Origin: Owenia fusiformis
Taxonomy: Eukaryota; Annelida; Polychaeta; Sabellida; Oweniidae
Assembly (NCBI GenBank): GCA_903813345.2
Contig: CAIIXF020000012.1
Location: 15,556,020-15,620,019, forward strand
Length of the DNA: 64,000 nucleotides
Reading direction: 5' to 3'
Positions 23,330 to 37,400 of this stretch are shown in pieces. Below the pieces are notes generated by a model. The model was not told where the DNA came from. It saw only the letters and a program-made list of their open reading frames with translations, and searched no databases. Numbering within the stretch: position 1 is the first letter of the stretch; each line of letters begins with the position of its first letter. The position numbers were made by a program, and so were the translations under genes.

Positions 23330-23868
23330 GGAATTACACCTACGATGTTAAAATCCTATCGGGTTTCGACCCGCCTTTAGAGTCAGGTGTAATCACGATC
23401 GCGGATTTAGAAAAGCGCTTTTGTAATCCTCCCAGACCCCTAGTCATTAAAAACCGCTTTCACACCCAAAGGCGGTTTAACGTGTAGGTGTAATACTGAT
23501 TGGTTTTCAAGGCGCTTGTGCATGTTTTCCATGCTTTCTTTAGCACATATTTGTTAACACCAGAGGTAGATTAAATACGATTTAAGAAAAAAAGGAACAT
23601 ACAGTATCGGATCATTTTGAATCTCCAGAGATGGCGCTACGGTTGAAAGTGCATATCTAAATAGCAGATTTTGATGCAAATGCGATGGTTGATGGCAAAT
23701 TTTTGTCTTAAATCAGTCTAAAAGTGCTTTAGAAAAATCAAGTGTAATCACGAAAAGTTGTCTTCAAGGCGCTTTTAAAATTCTGGTGTAATCAGGATTG
23801 CGGTTTTCTAGCCTACGTTACCCAAAACGCCTTGAAAACGCCTTTAGTCATGAAATAGGTGTAATTCC
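23330..23868. mobile_element. 539-bp TIR element with GGAATTACACCTA ends
   Basis: Left GGAATTACACCTAC, right ATAGGTGTAATTCC, followed by CACTAACTG. The interior repeats GGTGTAATCACG / GTGTAATC and GGCGCTT several times in both orientations. No ORF. Confidence 0.75.
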
Positions 23869-23897
23869 ACTAACTGAATAGAATAAAACATTATGTG

Positions 23898-24030
23898 GTT
23901 TTTATGTCACCACCAGAAGTCGTGAGTCATTATAGTCTCCAACTTTTTATGTTGGATGGTGTTCAGTGGTTGGCTTCCAGTATCTGTAACAAATGGCAGG
24001 TGGTGATATTTTGCATATTAATGCCTTGTT
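23898..24030 (+). mobile_element. MITE of the GTCACCACC family
   Basis: TTTTATGTCACCACCAGAAG at the left; TCTCCAACTTTTTATG and CTGTAACAAATGGCAGG inside; GTGATATTTTGCATATTAAT then GCCTTGTT at the right. Confidence 0.82.
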
Positions 24031-25256
24031 ACTCATTTTCATGAATGATCTAGAGGTCACTATTTAGGTGTATGAAATGTGTCTGGGATTTTCCATGTGT
24101 ATATTCAAACATTGGTGACTTTTCATAAGGAAAGGATTTTATGAAAAGTCACACAATGTAAAGCAGTAATCTCCCCAGCATAAGAGCAACTGGGCGCAGC
24201 ACCAGCCACCCTTGACATATTTTTGCCCAAAACAGATAAATGAAACTTTGATTTACATTTTCTACAAAAACTGCTGATGTTTTATTTGGTAAAAATTTGA
24301 TGATGAGAGTTAGCTACAAGCCTATATATCTTAATGCACCATATTCTATATTTTATTCCAAATTGCTCAAATTTCCCTGTAGTATCAAATCAAACATGAT
24401 TGATCATTCTTTGCTAAAACATCATGCAACTTTAATCAAACATCTCCCAGATGATTGGTTAATCAAACAATGGTCATTATAGAGAGATGCGTCTGATGTG
24501 TCTTACAAAAAAGTTCTGTGGTCATACTTATTTTAATCATTTAATCCTTTTCTATAAAAAAAATTGAATGAAGTACCTTATTTTCAGGCATTTTTACTTA
24601 ATTTAGAGTCTTTTCTACATGATGTACATGTTTGGTCAATTTATTGCATGTTCATTTAGGCTTCTCTGTTTATTTTGTAGTTCAAAACATTACCATCTCT
24701 ATGGTATTTAGTTGCTCTTTTCTGGAAAAATCAATTCCTCGAATTCACCTAATAATGTCTCTATTGTCTACATAGTGCCTTTGCCATTTGCTTCCGACAC
24801 TTTGAGAAGTCAAATACATTATTTTATGGGACTTTTGGGAATTTTTTGGAGTTCATGGATTCATTTCCAAAAAGTGCTTTCTCTGTATGTCTATGAATTT
24901 AAAAGCTTTGGCATTTTTACGTGATATAAATAATATGTCTTAAGTGAATCAGCAAATCCCTGCTGTATTTAGAATCTAGAATTGTATGCTCTGTTGAGTA
25001 AGAGACTAGTTCAATTTTCAATGCTGATGTACATCCAAAACATAATTGATATTACATTTTGGGAGGGAATAAAAGTCTATAGATTTTTTTTGCAGACATT
25101 TTCAAAAGGGTGAAGTTACTTATAATTCAAAATTTCATTAGCAACTACAAGGGTTGTCCCAGAAGTAATGCACTATATGCTCTAACTTTCTTCAATATTC
25201 TTCAATTCAGCTAAAATTTGGTGTATATAACAATTGAAGTTTTATCTGTAATATCC
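24031..25256. other. NUDT9 upstream region, nothing recognised
   Basis: AT-rich, no repeat family recognised except loosely similar T-rich stretches. Any NUDT9 promoter or 5' exon here cannot be pinned down. Confidence 0.35.
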
Positions 25257-25385
25257 TATATGTCACCACCACAAATGGACCTCTTTTTTGTGGATGGTAT
25301 TTGGTGACTGGTGTTTGGTATTCGGCTTTTGGTGGTTGATATCTGTAACGAATGGTAGGTGGTGACATTTTGCATGTTAATGCAA
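25257..25385 (+). mobile_element. MITE of the GTCACCACC family
   Basis: ATATGTCACCACCACAAATG at the left and GGTGGTGACATTTTGCATG then TTAATGC at the right. It ends 38 bp before the first ATG assigned to NUDT9. Confidence 0.8.
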
Positions 25386-25422
25386 AATGATGCCTAGACC
25401 CCTGTTAGACTCCCTATAGTTG

Positions 25423-28400
25423 ATGAAATATTTTTCTTGTGTGATTTCAGAGGCAATTGTATTAGTCCATAAAGAGTGCGCAGTCTCGAATCAACTAGAA
25501 CCAAAAGGGTTAAGTTTTCTCTCAGCTAAGGCTCTGCCTGCATGGGTCGCTCTACTTGTGATCTTATTAGTTCTCTTCTATCTACCACAGAAAGCCTTCC
25601 ATGCTTTAAAGACGTATAAGGTTAGTGAAAGTAAGTTACATCGTTGTAAGCCAGACCTTTTCCATTTTGTCCTTGTGAACATCTAAAATGAGATGCTATA
25701 AGATGAGAAATGCTATGAGAAGAATCACAATGGGCTTGTTAGTGGTTCTGGCTTGTATCTGAGCCTGATGTTTTGGGGATATTCAAGAGCCATGTTTGGT
25801 ATAATAATTGAAGCCTGATTACCTTGGTTTGTACAATAGCATTGGTTTTTAAATGAGCGTGTGATTTATATGAAGTATAACATCCAATCATAAAGTCTAA
25901 CTTTGGAGTGAGTCTGGAATTTATAAAAGTGAATTTTGTTCAATTGAAAACTGATTGAATAAAAATTTGAAAGAGTATGATCTTCTAAATTATGTGATAA
26001 TATCCAAATTAATTTAGAAATTATTGTTTGAGAACACCTGTCTATTGTGAAAATATCTCAAGATGTGAACATTCCTGTATATTTGTATTCCTATAGATCT
26101 TGCATTGCTCCCATTTGAATGGATTCACTGTACTGAACATTCAAAAACTGGAATTTTTTATTTATTTTCATTTATTTATTTTCAGTTCAATGTATTTATG
26201 GGAAACCAGTCAATAAAGACAGCCACGACAACAACATTCCGTATAATTCACACCAAAATGCCAAAAACACACACCAAATGTCGAGGGACGAATCTTTCAT
26301 ACCCCAGAAATGACAAAATTCTTCGCTTCCCTGTGCCAGACAACAAGGTCTCCTGGGATACGCCATACACAGGATATAAACCTGTAGATTACACGGCAGA
26401 TAGCGTCCTGAGTGGACCTGTATGGGCAGATATAGATGTCAGGTTAGTAGCAATTTAGAGGATTTTCCTAAATGAGTGACGTTTGTAGGAATATCAGTGA
26501 TCATATCAATATCAATATCAGTCATCAGTCATCATTGAAGGATTGATATCTCAATAATAGGCTTGCACTCTCCCGAGAATCCATTTGCACCCACTTGCAA
26601 ATGAAAAAAATCATGAAAAATATAAATTTTGTCTGGATCGTGAAAGTAAGAATTTTACACCCCAAAAACTCCTGGGGAGAATACTGAATAAAGTGAATAT
26701 CTTTGTACATAATTAGTCTGTTCAGATGATGACTACTTTAAAGGTATCGATGAATTGTTTTGCCTCAACAAAAATTTGAAAATGGCTGTTATTCTTCCTA
26801 ACAGAAAATACAAATTTTGCATCAAATTTAGATAAAACATTGGAAACAGTGAGCAGGATATTAAATAAAGGAAATGTTGTTTAGTATACCGAAGAAAATG
26901 TTGTTTAGTATACCGAAGAAAATGTTGTTTAGTATACTGATAATCATTAAATAGAATACCTCAAGGATCAGTATATCTATAAATTAAATGTGCAGGGGAA
27001 TATTAAGTGGTCAATTGGAATGATTGGCCTAAGAAGTATACATATGAGGATTGATCTAATCAATATTATATTGAGGAATTGCTGCAGACCTAGCTTGCCA
27101 GCAGGTTACAGCACTTTTGGGCTCGAGTCTATAGCACAGGAAATTCTGAATATCTGATCACGTTCTCTGTCCTTATGTATTCTTCCATTGCCTACCATGT
27201 TAAAAAACCTTGAAATATGAACACCTGCTAATCTGAACACTTTTGGATGGTCTGAATGTTGTTCAGATTAGACAGGTTTCTGAACACTTTTTGATTGATC
27301 CTAATGTTGTTTAGATTACGCAGGTTTTACTGTAAATTCCGCATCTCAAGTAATCATTACCAAATATCAGGAAATGAATTAACAGTAAACCAGATGTAAT
27401 AAAAAGTATTCATGACTTAAAATAGAAATGAATGAGTCATATTTAATATAGAAGGAAATATATACATGATTGTAAAAGAGTAGTAGTTTCAGGCTTGCTT
27501 GAAGTTATATGAATATTGATGGTTAATGTCAGTCCATAAGAGGGGTCAGAAAAGATACAATTCCCTTTAGTAACATGTATTAGATAAGTAATTATCCCAT
27601 CGAACGAAGTTCGGAGGGATATAGGGAACGCCTCCGTCCGTCCGTACGTACGTCCGTCCGTACGTACGTCCGTCCGTCCGTACGTACGTCTGTCCGTACG
27701 TACGTCCGTCCGTCCGTCCGTCCGGGCAATAACTCAAATACCGTTGGCCCAATTTTGTTCATATTTTGTACACATATACCCTATGGGGGTAGAAGTTCTG
27801 CTCGAAAGCCGATTTTCAAAATGGCCACTCATTTCAAAATGGCGGCCATTTTAGTGCCGATTTTACAGTAATTTAGGTGCAATATGTAAAACTGTAATAG
27901 CAATATGTTTTAAAGGTAAAAAAATTATAAAGGACGTTAATAAAGCTACAAATGTAGATATTAAAAAAGCACATGGCAGCCATCTTGAAAAATGGCGGCC
28001 TTTACTCGTTATTTTACGATTTTTGCCATAACTCGAAAAGTAGTGGAGCGATTTTGTTCATATTTGGTATGTGAATACTATAAACATTGCACACTGTCTA
28101 AAGACACTTTTGGTAGAAGGCGGCCATTTTGAAAAATGGCCGCCATTTTAACGTTTTTTACTATAACTCGAAAAGTAGTGGAGCGATTTTGTTCATATTT
28201 GGTATGTGAATACTATAAGCATGGCACACTGTCCTATGACACTTTTGGTAGAAGGCGGCCATTTTAACATATTTTACTATAACTCGAAAAGTAGTGAAGT
28301 GATTTTGTTCATATTTGATATGTGAAAACTCTAAGCATGGCACATTGTCTAATAAAACTTTGGGGAGTAGTCGGCCATTTTGAAAAATGGCCACCATTTT

Positions 28401-31400
28401 TATGTGTGTTATTTTACAAGTACATGTGTGCGATTTTTCAAAAATTTTATAGGTGGCTTCTTAAAAGCATATTATTTCTTCTGATGACAACTTGGCTAGT
28501 GAGCAACCATTTTGAAAATGGTGGCCTTTCTGGTGTGTTGTTTTATGATATTTGCTATATATTTCGTTTGTAAAAATGCCAGCCATTTCTGTTCGATGGG
28601 ATTCGCTACGCTTTGGCGTTGCCGTTGTTCTGGTTTTATAAAAGAACAGATCTATAAGTAGAACACTTTTGAGGCACCAAAGGTGTTCCACATTCACAGG
28701 TTGCAGGCCGTAGCCAGGATTTGCAAAGGGGGGGTTCAGTTTTCCAAAATTTCCAGGGGGGGTTCACATTTGACAATTTTGGCCCAAATATTGATAAAAT
28801 CACTTGAGAAGTGCTCAAAATGGTGAAAAACTGTATGATTTTGAAATAATTTCTGGCTGGGGGGGGGGGGGGGTCGTCCAAACCCTGTGAACCCCCCTGG
28901 CTACGGGCCTGCTACTGTACATTTACCATGCATGTCTTTGGTTATGTAGTCCACATCCTCCAAATGCAGGACTCCCGATGAATCACAATGGAACAGAAAG
29001 GATGATGTCAAGAGCTCTGCATTTGGAGAATGCCATACCACTGCTTCCTCCAAACTCACTGAGAAATTTGTTCATTCATTTCAATGTTAAACTACCTTCA
29101 TTCCCCTCCATGTTAAAGGGATGCTAATTATAAGCCATGCTGTTACTTAACACAAGAAGGATATTGGGCGAATCGGAGGAAGCAAAGCTCAAATTCCAAA
29201 TCGAAAAATAGAAATATCATTCATCTTAATAACGTCTCAAGAGAAAATAACCGGAGTGTTCATTCCTATTTCATACTTATTTGTTGAAATTTAAATGAGT
29301 TGCTTGATATTCTTGGATTTATCTACTACGTAGGTGTCAGTTGCTTGTATGTATACTTTATTCCTTGCTGATTCCACTCTTTTCCACTCTATTTTGCATT
29401 TCGAAACATAGCCATCGTGACATTTTTCTTTCAAAGAAGTAAATATTTTCCCGAAGCACGGTGATCAATAATCAGACAGAGCATCTGACAATCCCTGGGG
29501 AACAATTTAAATGCAGGTCTCGTTCTTTCAATTACTCCTAATGTCATTCCATTTTCCTGTCATTTCTCTTTGAAAGTTACCAGATTTCTTGGTATTTCTA
29601 CACAATTTGGAGTCTAAGCTACATGTGTATCAACTTTATTCCTTGCTTATTCCATGTTTGGTCATGTCATTTGGCATTTCAAAACATGACCCCTGTCATG
29701 TTATTGTTCTGCAGGAAGGTTAATATGATCCCCTTTATTTGTCTCTTTATGTGACATTAACCTAATCAGGCTAAAACAATGTTATTTATACTTCACGATA
29801 ATGCAATTCTGGCTAGGATCAAAAATTATAGATTAACATTTCTCCAGGGCTCAGCTTTTTGCACCCGAACAAGAGCCGCCCCATCTTTGCACACTTGGTC
29901 TTCTCTGGGACCAACGGGAGCCGAATGAACAAAATGGTTTTAGTTAAGACAGAGTTAAGACTTGGTTACCATTTGGATTTGTTTGACTTAGCTTCTTAAA
30001 AGATAGCTTTATCTACATTCTGAGTTTAAGAGAAACCAGTCTGAACTAGAGTGCTTGTTGTCGCCAGAAGAACGATTTTCTATATATGGTAATTTCCTCT
30101 GAAATAATTATTTACTTATTTACATAGTATTGACCAAACATTATTTAAACATGTTTTTTCTGCTCACTGAGAAAATATCAGTTCAGACCTGATTAAAAGG
30201 CAACTGACGACAAATAGGGTACAACTCTAGCCTCTAATTTGACGACATGATCAATAGTTGTAAGACAGGGCAATATAGTTTAAAACAAATCCCTGTAGCA
30301 CGCAATCTAACACAAGAAAGTCATCATGCCTTCATTGCAAATTAACCTTTAATCTTAAGATTTAGATGGTGTCATCCTTAACATAATTTCAGTAATTGCA
30401 GTCAGTGTTTAATAGATGAAGTTACCATAGCAACTAGATGATGGACATTTGAGATTATTGTGTTGTCTTATGTAACCACCCATAACTAAAACATTACTCT
30501 TGGGGTGCTATTTTATGCTGAAATTTGAGTAGAATGTCTAGGATATTTGTTGTTTTTCTACATATTAACGAAGATCAATAAATAGAAAAATCCTGTGAAT
30601 CCAGATGAAGGGGTTGCCATGGTAATCCATGATGACATTTTTAGTCAAAATTACTGAAATTAGAATTTTGTGAAGTTGAGAAAACATTCTGGTGATTAAA
30701 GTGCCAGATGTGATCTGTATTTGTTATTTTGTTACTTATTGATATCAATAATCAAATCTACAGGAATGTTATGGTGACTTTGAGCTTTACAAAGTGACAA
30801 AAAGTACTAAAATCTGATATAATATGAAGAGTAGATTAAGAATAGATCTGAATTTAGAGGCATGAAAAGATTGTATGGAAATGAATGATAATCAGGCAGC
30901 CCTTTGAATTTAGCACATTTTCTTCTGAATCTTGGGCACATTTTTGGCTCTGTAGCACAATTTTAATTTTTGTGATAAAATCGGTTTTCCTTCCTGTGTT
31001 GAGGCTCATATTGTGATGGGATATTCTTATGAAAAAATCTGGGAAGAAAGCTGAGATGTATACTGACTATTTGATTTATTCTCATACAAGACATACTCTT
31101 GATTATCAGGCGATTCCAATCTGGGATGCTTGTTCTAATCTATATCACTCAATAGAGAAATCATTGGGGCATATCTAATTCCATTTTGTTTACATTTAAG
31201 TTTTTTTTTGATTTTATTAGAGTTTATCTCTGTAAATCTCAGAAAATGATGTAGAAACATCAGGGGTGGGGGGGGGGTCTTCAAGATTAGGCGCAATTTG
31301 GGTGATTTGAGATTGTTTGCCAAAATGCAATTGAAAAGATGGGAAATTGAAATCCTGTTCAAAAATTGCCACGATTTTAATGTTTTGAGATGTAAAATAT

Positions 31401-34400
31401 AATCAGAAAGACTTGTATATCTGGTGGATCATTTATTGAGAAAATTGTGAAATGAACATGATCACCAAAATTGTTTTCTTTCGTGATGGCTACTGATGAT
31501 ATTGTATTGCATGTAATGTTCAAAATATCCTGTTTGAATTGAGAAATATAGACTGAAGAGCCGGGGTAATATTGTCGAATACACTCAGCAGGGCTAGGCA
31601 CAAACGTTTTCTATACCCCAAACGACCGAAGGGAGTGAGGAGTTCAAAAGTTTTTGTGCCTAGCCCAAAGCAGTGGTTTCAGTAACTTTGTGTACAAGGG
31701 GCAGATGAAAAATACAAGAGGCGGCATTCAAAATAACCAATTTTACGCTCCCGACAATGCAAATTCTTGTTATTTTAGAGTCCATGGACTGAAATAAAGA
31801 TGTCCAAGGTTTGTCAAGGTCATTTTCATTTTGCGCATTTAACCATTTGATAACATATTGTGGATCTTATCTTAATTTGTTAATGTGAATTCGCACCTTC
31901 ATTTGCATGGAAGACTTTGATAAAATCCTTTTTTGATGATTTTTGTTAGAAAGCTGATGTTTGGCTAAGCTTCGAAATTCCAAATTGAACAGTCTACTAA
32001 GCATACCATGTTGTAAATATTGTTTTCTTTATAATATGTCGAGCTAGGACTGCTCAAACAAATTCGCTTTTTGTAGCTACATGTACAAGTATTTAATTTC
32101 AATAGATGATAAACTTCTCAATATAAGAAATATACCCTCATAAGACATTGTTGCAAGGTGTGTTGCAATGAATGTGGCACCCCGCATTCCCGGACCCGCA
32201 TTATGTATTCTCGAAAAAAGCCATCATGATAAACCATGACATCTCATTTCTTCTCAGCCCTGTGTTTCAAGTGAAACAGAAAGATGCCATGAGTATCAGA
32301 ATGGAAGAAAGCATATATTTGCATTGATGGTGTATAGATAGTTATTTTATATAGTGTTTTAGTTGTACATGGAAACCGATTCTAACCAGGAAGGATATTG
32401 CAACTTTTTTCAAGATCCTAAAGTTGCAATTCTCGTTATTGTGTTTCATTGTAAAGACGCACCTATGAAAGTGTGTCTCTGATACAAAGGCGTAGTTCTA
32501 CATTAATTTAAGATACACATTTTTCAAACTTGTACGTGAACATGTAGAATTATGGACCTCTTATTACCTCTTTAAGTTAATTTTAAATAAATTCACGATA
32601 TTTTTAACAAAAAGTCCTTCAAAAACATTTTTTGAAATTAATAAAAAGTTTCACATTTCACGCTTTGATAACATTGGATAAGACAAAAATATAAGCCAAA
32701 GTGGTTTAAACTTTATATGGGGCCTTTAATTGATTAATAGTACAATAACGTCATTTCTAAGGGGAATATAGTGAAATGACGTTATAAGTATTATTACCAC
32801 CGTTAACGACCAGGGCTGAAATAGCAAGAAAATCTTACGCACTGAACGATATCTAATTTCCCGGGGAAAAATTGCCGGTCCAGAATATATTCTAGACCGG
32901 TCCATATGGACCACCACTATGACGTCACACATTTCTCAGGTCGATATAGTAAATTGAATGCCTTCTAATTTAGCACTAAAACCCCCTAGAACTGGCCCGG
33001 CAAGGTGGTAATAATACAATTTTACACCCATTGGAAAGACTGTACTGTGACTGGTTGTACAGAGTTATATCAATCATACATGTAACTGCATGTCCAGTGG
33101 AAAATAACCAACTCTGATTATACCAAAGGTTGGAATTTGAATTATCATGCACATGATAGTGGTTAGATAGTGATCTAAAATGCATAGCCCAAACGGGTAC
33201 AAAATTGGACGGTGTTTACTACTATAATGAGATCAAGTGATCTTTACGATTATAGTGAGTTCCATTGCAGTTCGAAACTGAGGTACAAATCATAGACAAG
33301 GAAGTGCAAAACAAGATCGCTGAATAAAATAAAGGCTAGTCTATAGAAGACTTTAATTTTCCCCCGAAACTATATTCGACTTCTAACAAACGGCGAATTA
33401 TCGAAAACAAACAGCGATTTCGGACACTCGCCCCCTGCTATTGAAAGTCCAGCAAAGGGGTGTATTCAAAAATGTTACACCAGCTCTGAGGTCTATATTA
33501 TGATTGGAACATGAAGACTCACCAAAATGTTTCGAATGTTCATTATGCTCCGCCATTGCTGCGGCTCGCCGTTATGACGTCACATATTATACGTATTACC
33601 AGGGGTATTGTTCGCAAATATACCCCGGGTGAAATGTTGACTTTGTTAACAGTTTATAGAAGGCGTGAATAAAGTCATGTTGGAATACTCAATAGTGATG
33701 GTCATAATAATCACCTCTATCTTATAGTACAAGTCACTGTGTTTTCAAGCACCTGGATTTTTCATTTTCATCATCTCGCTTATTGCAAAATTCTCATTTT
33801 ACTGATTCTGATTATAGATACATCCAGATTTAGTATAAAAATAAAAATTTTATGAGATTCAAATAAGACAACTACTGGGTGTATTGTATATAGATTATCA
33901 ACTCAGGACACAATAACTTTTGATAACGGCAGCATTGTCGAGATCACCAAGCAAGCAATTCACCTCACTTGATTTCTCAAAATTAAGGTTGTCGGAATAG
34001 AATGACTTTTGAATATGTCATCGAAATAAATGAGCTTCAAAGTAAATGTTATGCAAAATATCCTGTCATAAGCTTCAATTCAAAATACAATATATTCAAA
34101 TGTGTAACTGTAGTGATATCATACTTAATTGTGCAAATTCAAATGATTGAGCAATCATCTCAAACTGCCAGACAGATTGGGAATTAATATCCGGATGTAT
34201 ACTATTAATAAAACAAATTATGTGTGTAAATCTGAAATATATACATATATGAAGATTTAAAATGAAACTAGTATTAACTGAATTTTTTCTTCGTTTTCTT
34301 TATTTTCTTTAATAATTTCACTATATATATATATTATATATGTGTACACATATAGTAAAACCTGAAAATGAAATGCCTTGGGTACCTGGAATATTATTCT

Positions 34401-37400
34401 ATCGGGAGATGAGTTCAGAGTTTTCATTGTGTTAATCGGTAAAAGGAAACTGTTTCACTTATGGAGGTGTTTCACCTATACATGTTTTACTGTACCATAT
34501 TTTAGTAATTTGAGTGCAGTAAATTTGAGGCCTCTTATAACTGTTTTATCAGACAAACTTAGAATTACTTGTAATATCTGCATCATCTTTGTTAACCATA
34601 TTTCTATACCAAATGTAATTGTCCCGTATGTGCAATATCTCATATATTATAACTCAATGTTGGCTTGGAGTGAACCCAAGGCCTGTTATACTTGCGAAGA
34701 TGATCATCCAGTGCAACCTGACTTACTTAACAATATTTCAATTAATACTTAATTAAACTATAGTTTGTTAGCTTATAACACGCATGGTTAAGCGATCATT
34801 AACTCCTAGTGGGTGTGACCTCAATTCAATTAACAATCAGCGATTTGTGCATTATATTGCATTAATTTATAATTTTAATTGTCTGTTATGTTAACATTTA
34901 AGAGTACTTTTGTGGTATTTCACCATTATATGGCCGTGTCATATATGCTGTTTCTGCTCAAAAAAGAGAAATTATAAGAATACTTGGCAACCAGATATAT
35001 TGGAAATTTGAACCTGACTGTATTCACGCCTTCTATAAACTGTAAACAAAGTCAACATTTCACCCGGGATAGATTCACGAACAATAGCCCTGGTAATACG
35101 TGTAATATATGACGTCATAATGGCGGGTCGTAGTAATGGCGTACTTTAATGAACATTCGAAACATTTTGGTGTGTTTTCATGTTCGAATCGTAATATAGA
35201 CTTCAGAGCAGGTATATGTAATATCGTCAAATACACCTTTTAGGGCTAGGCACAAACGTTTTCGAACCTAGCCCTGCGGGGTGGATGCGACAATATTACC
35301 CATGCTCTGAAGTCTATATTTCTTAAATAACAGTTTTTTTGTTCATATGATTATAATGAGCTAGCTTATTGCACATTATAAAAGTTACCCATAATGGGTT
35401 CGAACTTAACTTTTTAGACTGGTAGTGAAAATAGTTACCTGACATTTTTTCTAGGTAACTAAATTCCAAAGTAAGGTAGTTGTTTTTACTGGTTGAAAAA
35501 ATTTCGATAGACACAGTTTTCCTTGACACTTAAAACAAGTCTACCGGTCTGTTGATCTCAAGTTTATTATTAATTATAATTCCATGATACTGTACGCCCG
35601 GTATTATTCGCGAGCTTTAATTTCGCGAATTTTGCGAAAACACGGTTTCGCGGCTATTAAATTTCGCGAATACTGTATTTTATCGTATTCGGTGATTCCC
35701 CAGTATATGATGTCCAATCAAATTGCAGGCTACGATCACGTGAACAATCGTGCGCACGTGCTCTTTCATTGCCGTGCATGCGCATAGTAAAGTCATGGAG
35801 TTGCACAGTACTATTGAAGTACTATAACTCGATCCAAACTAATAGACAAAACGAAATGCATCAGAGCCCCGGGTAAAAACAAATTCCCGGGGATTTAATT
35901 GGCAATTTCGCGACGATAATTTTTCGCGATTTTAACACCCTCGCGAAAAGCGCGAAAGTTAATCGCACGCGAATAATACCGGGCGTACAGTAATTCATTT
36001 GAAACTTTATGCCTTGTTTTCAGAGATAGTACTGAAAACATGTATCTATCATGTCTATGTGGAATCACACCAGGAAATTTTCAGAATCCGGGGGGAAAAA
36101 TATGCCTAGGCCTATACAAGTAGTATAGTGGTTAAAAGCCTTCATAGACATCAAATACCAGTATACATGTATGTGGCACTGGATCAGGATAGTTCTACAA
36201 AATTGTCATCATAATGATACATGGAACAAACTTTCCCAATCCGTTATAGACACCACAGAAAAAAATCAATTCAAGAATGGAATTGATAAGCACCTGATAA
36301 GACAGAAATTTCTTCCCCACAACTAAACCCATGTCAAGTGAGCAATTAAACAACGCCCCCCCCCCCCCTTTAATATGACATTAAAATAAGATATAAAAAG
36401 AACTGGATCATACATTTTCCAGAATAACAGATATACATGTAGATATATTTGCCTCAAAAAATAGTATTTTTCTGACTCAAAAGTAAACAGAATTAGCTTT
36501 AGAAGACCTTAGAAGAATGTTTCAAGTCAAACAATTCAGAGAAAACTTGTTGTCTTATGAGATCATAAACATTGGTAGTCATGTGATCAGACCAAATCAT
36601 AATAGACCAATCATGTTGTTTCAACATTCAAATTTAAATTTCCCACTATAATAAACATTCCTAAGTGGCTCTAAGTGAAGGGTCAACCTGCTTAATTTAT
36701 GCAGCTGTTGCGTTTTAGAGTTTCCCTCCCCAAGATTTTATTTTTTATTTCAAATCTAAATGGTGAAATGGGAACTGCAAACTTTATTGAAGGGGGTATG
36801 CTTATTGAAAGCAATTACTAGTATTTTTCTCAATAGATGTCTCCCTCTCTCACTAATCTGAGAACAGGAAGTTAGCTAACTTCAAAAAGTATCTTAATAA
36901 TACGGTGATTTTACCTGAAAATTGCCGGTTTTTATGTCCCCACCACATAGTGTGGGGCCATATTGTCGGCCTAGGCGCGTCCGTTTGTCTGTCCATCCGT
37001 CTGTCTGTCCGTCCGTACGTCCGGGAGTTTTCTCCAAAACCGCTACAGATATCACCTTCAAATTTTCAGGGATAACTTATTAGTGCATACAGATGTGGAT
37101 GAAAATTTTTTAACTCCATACCTACTTCCTGTCGGCCATTTTGAAGTCAAATGCTAAAATCCTTGTCTGCAAACTTTAAGAAAAAACGGCTCCACAGTTG
37201 CTTTTAAAACTTAAACATCTTGTTCAGCTCACTTCATTCTAGATCTGATTAGGTTTTGGACCTGTTAGCTAAGTCATGTCAGCCATTTTGAATGTCTTAA
37301 GAAAAGTTAGCGCACGATAATACTTTGTATCATATTGAATGGTGTTTCTGAGTTTTCATACTTTAACTATTTAGTAGCTTTATAAATAATTTCAGATGTA

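Noticed and set aside
27567-27752. Small ORF rich in RTDGRTYG
   Set aside because: Translation of the CGTC/CGTA microsatellite.
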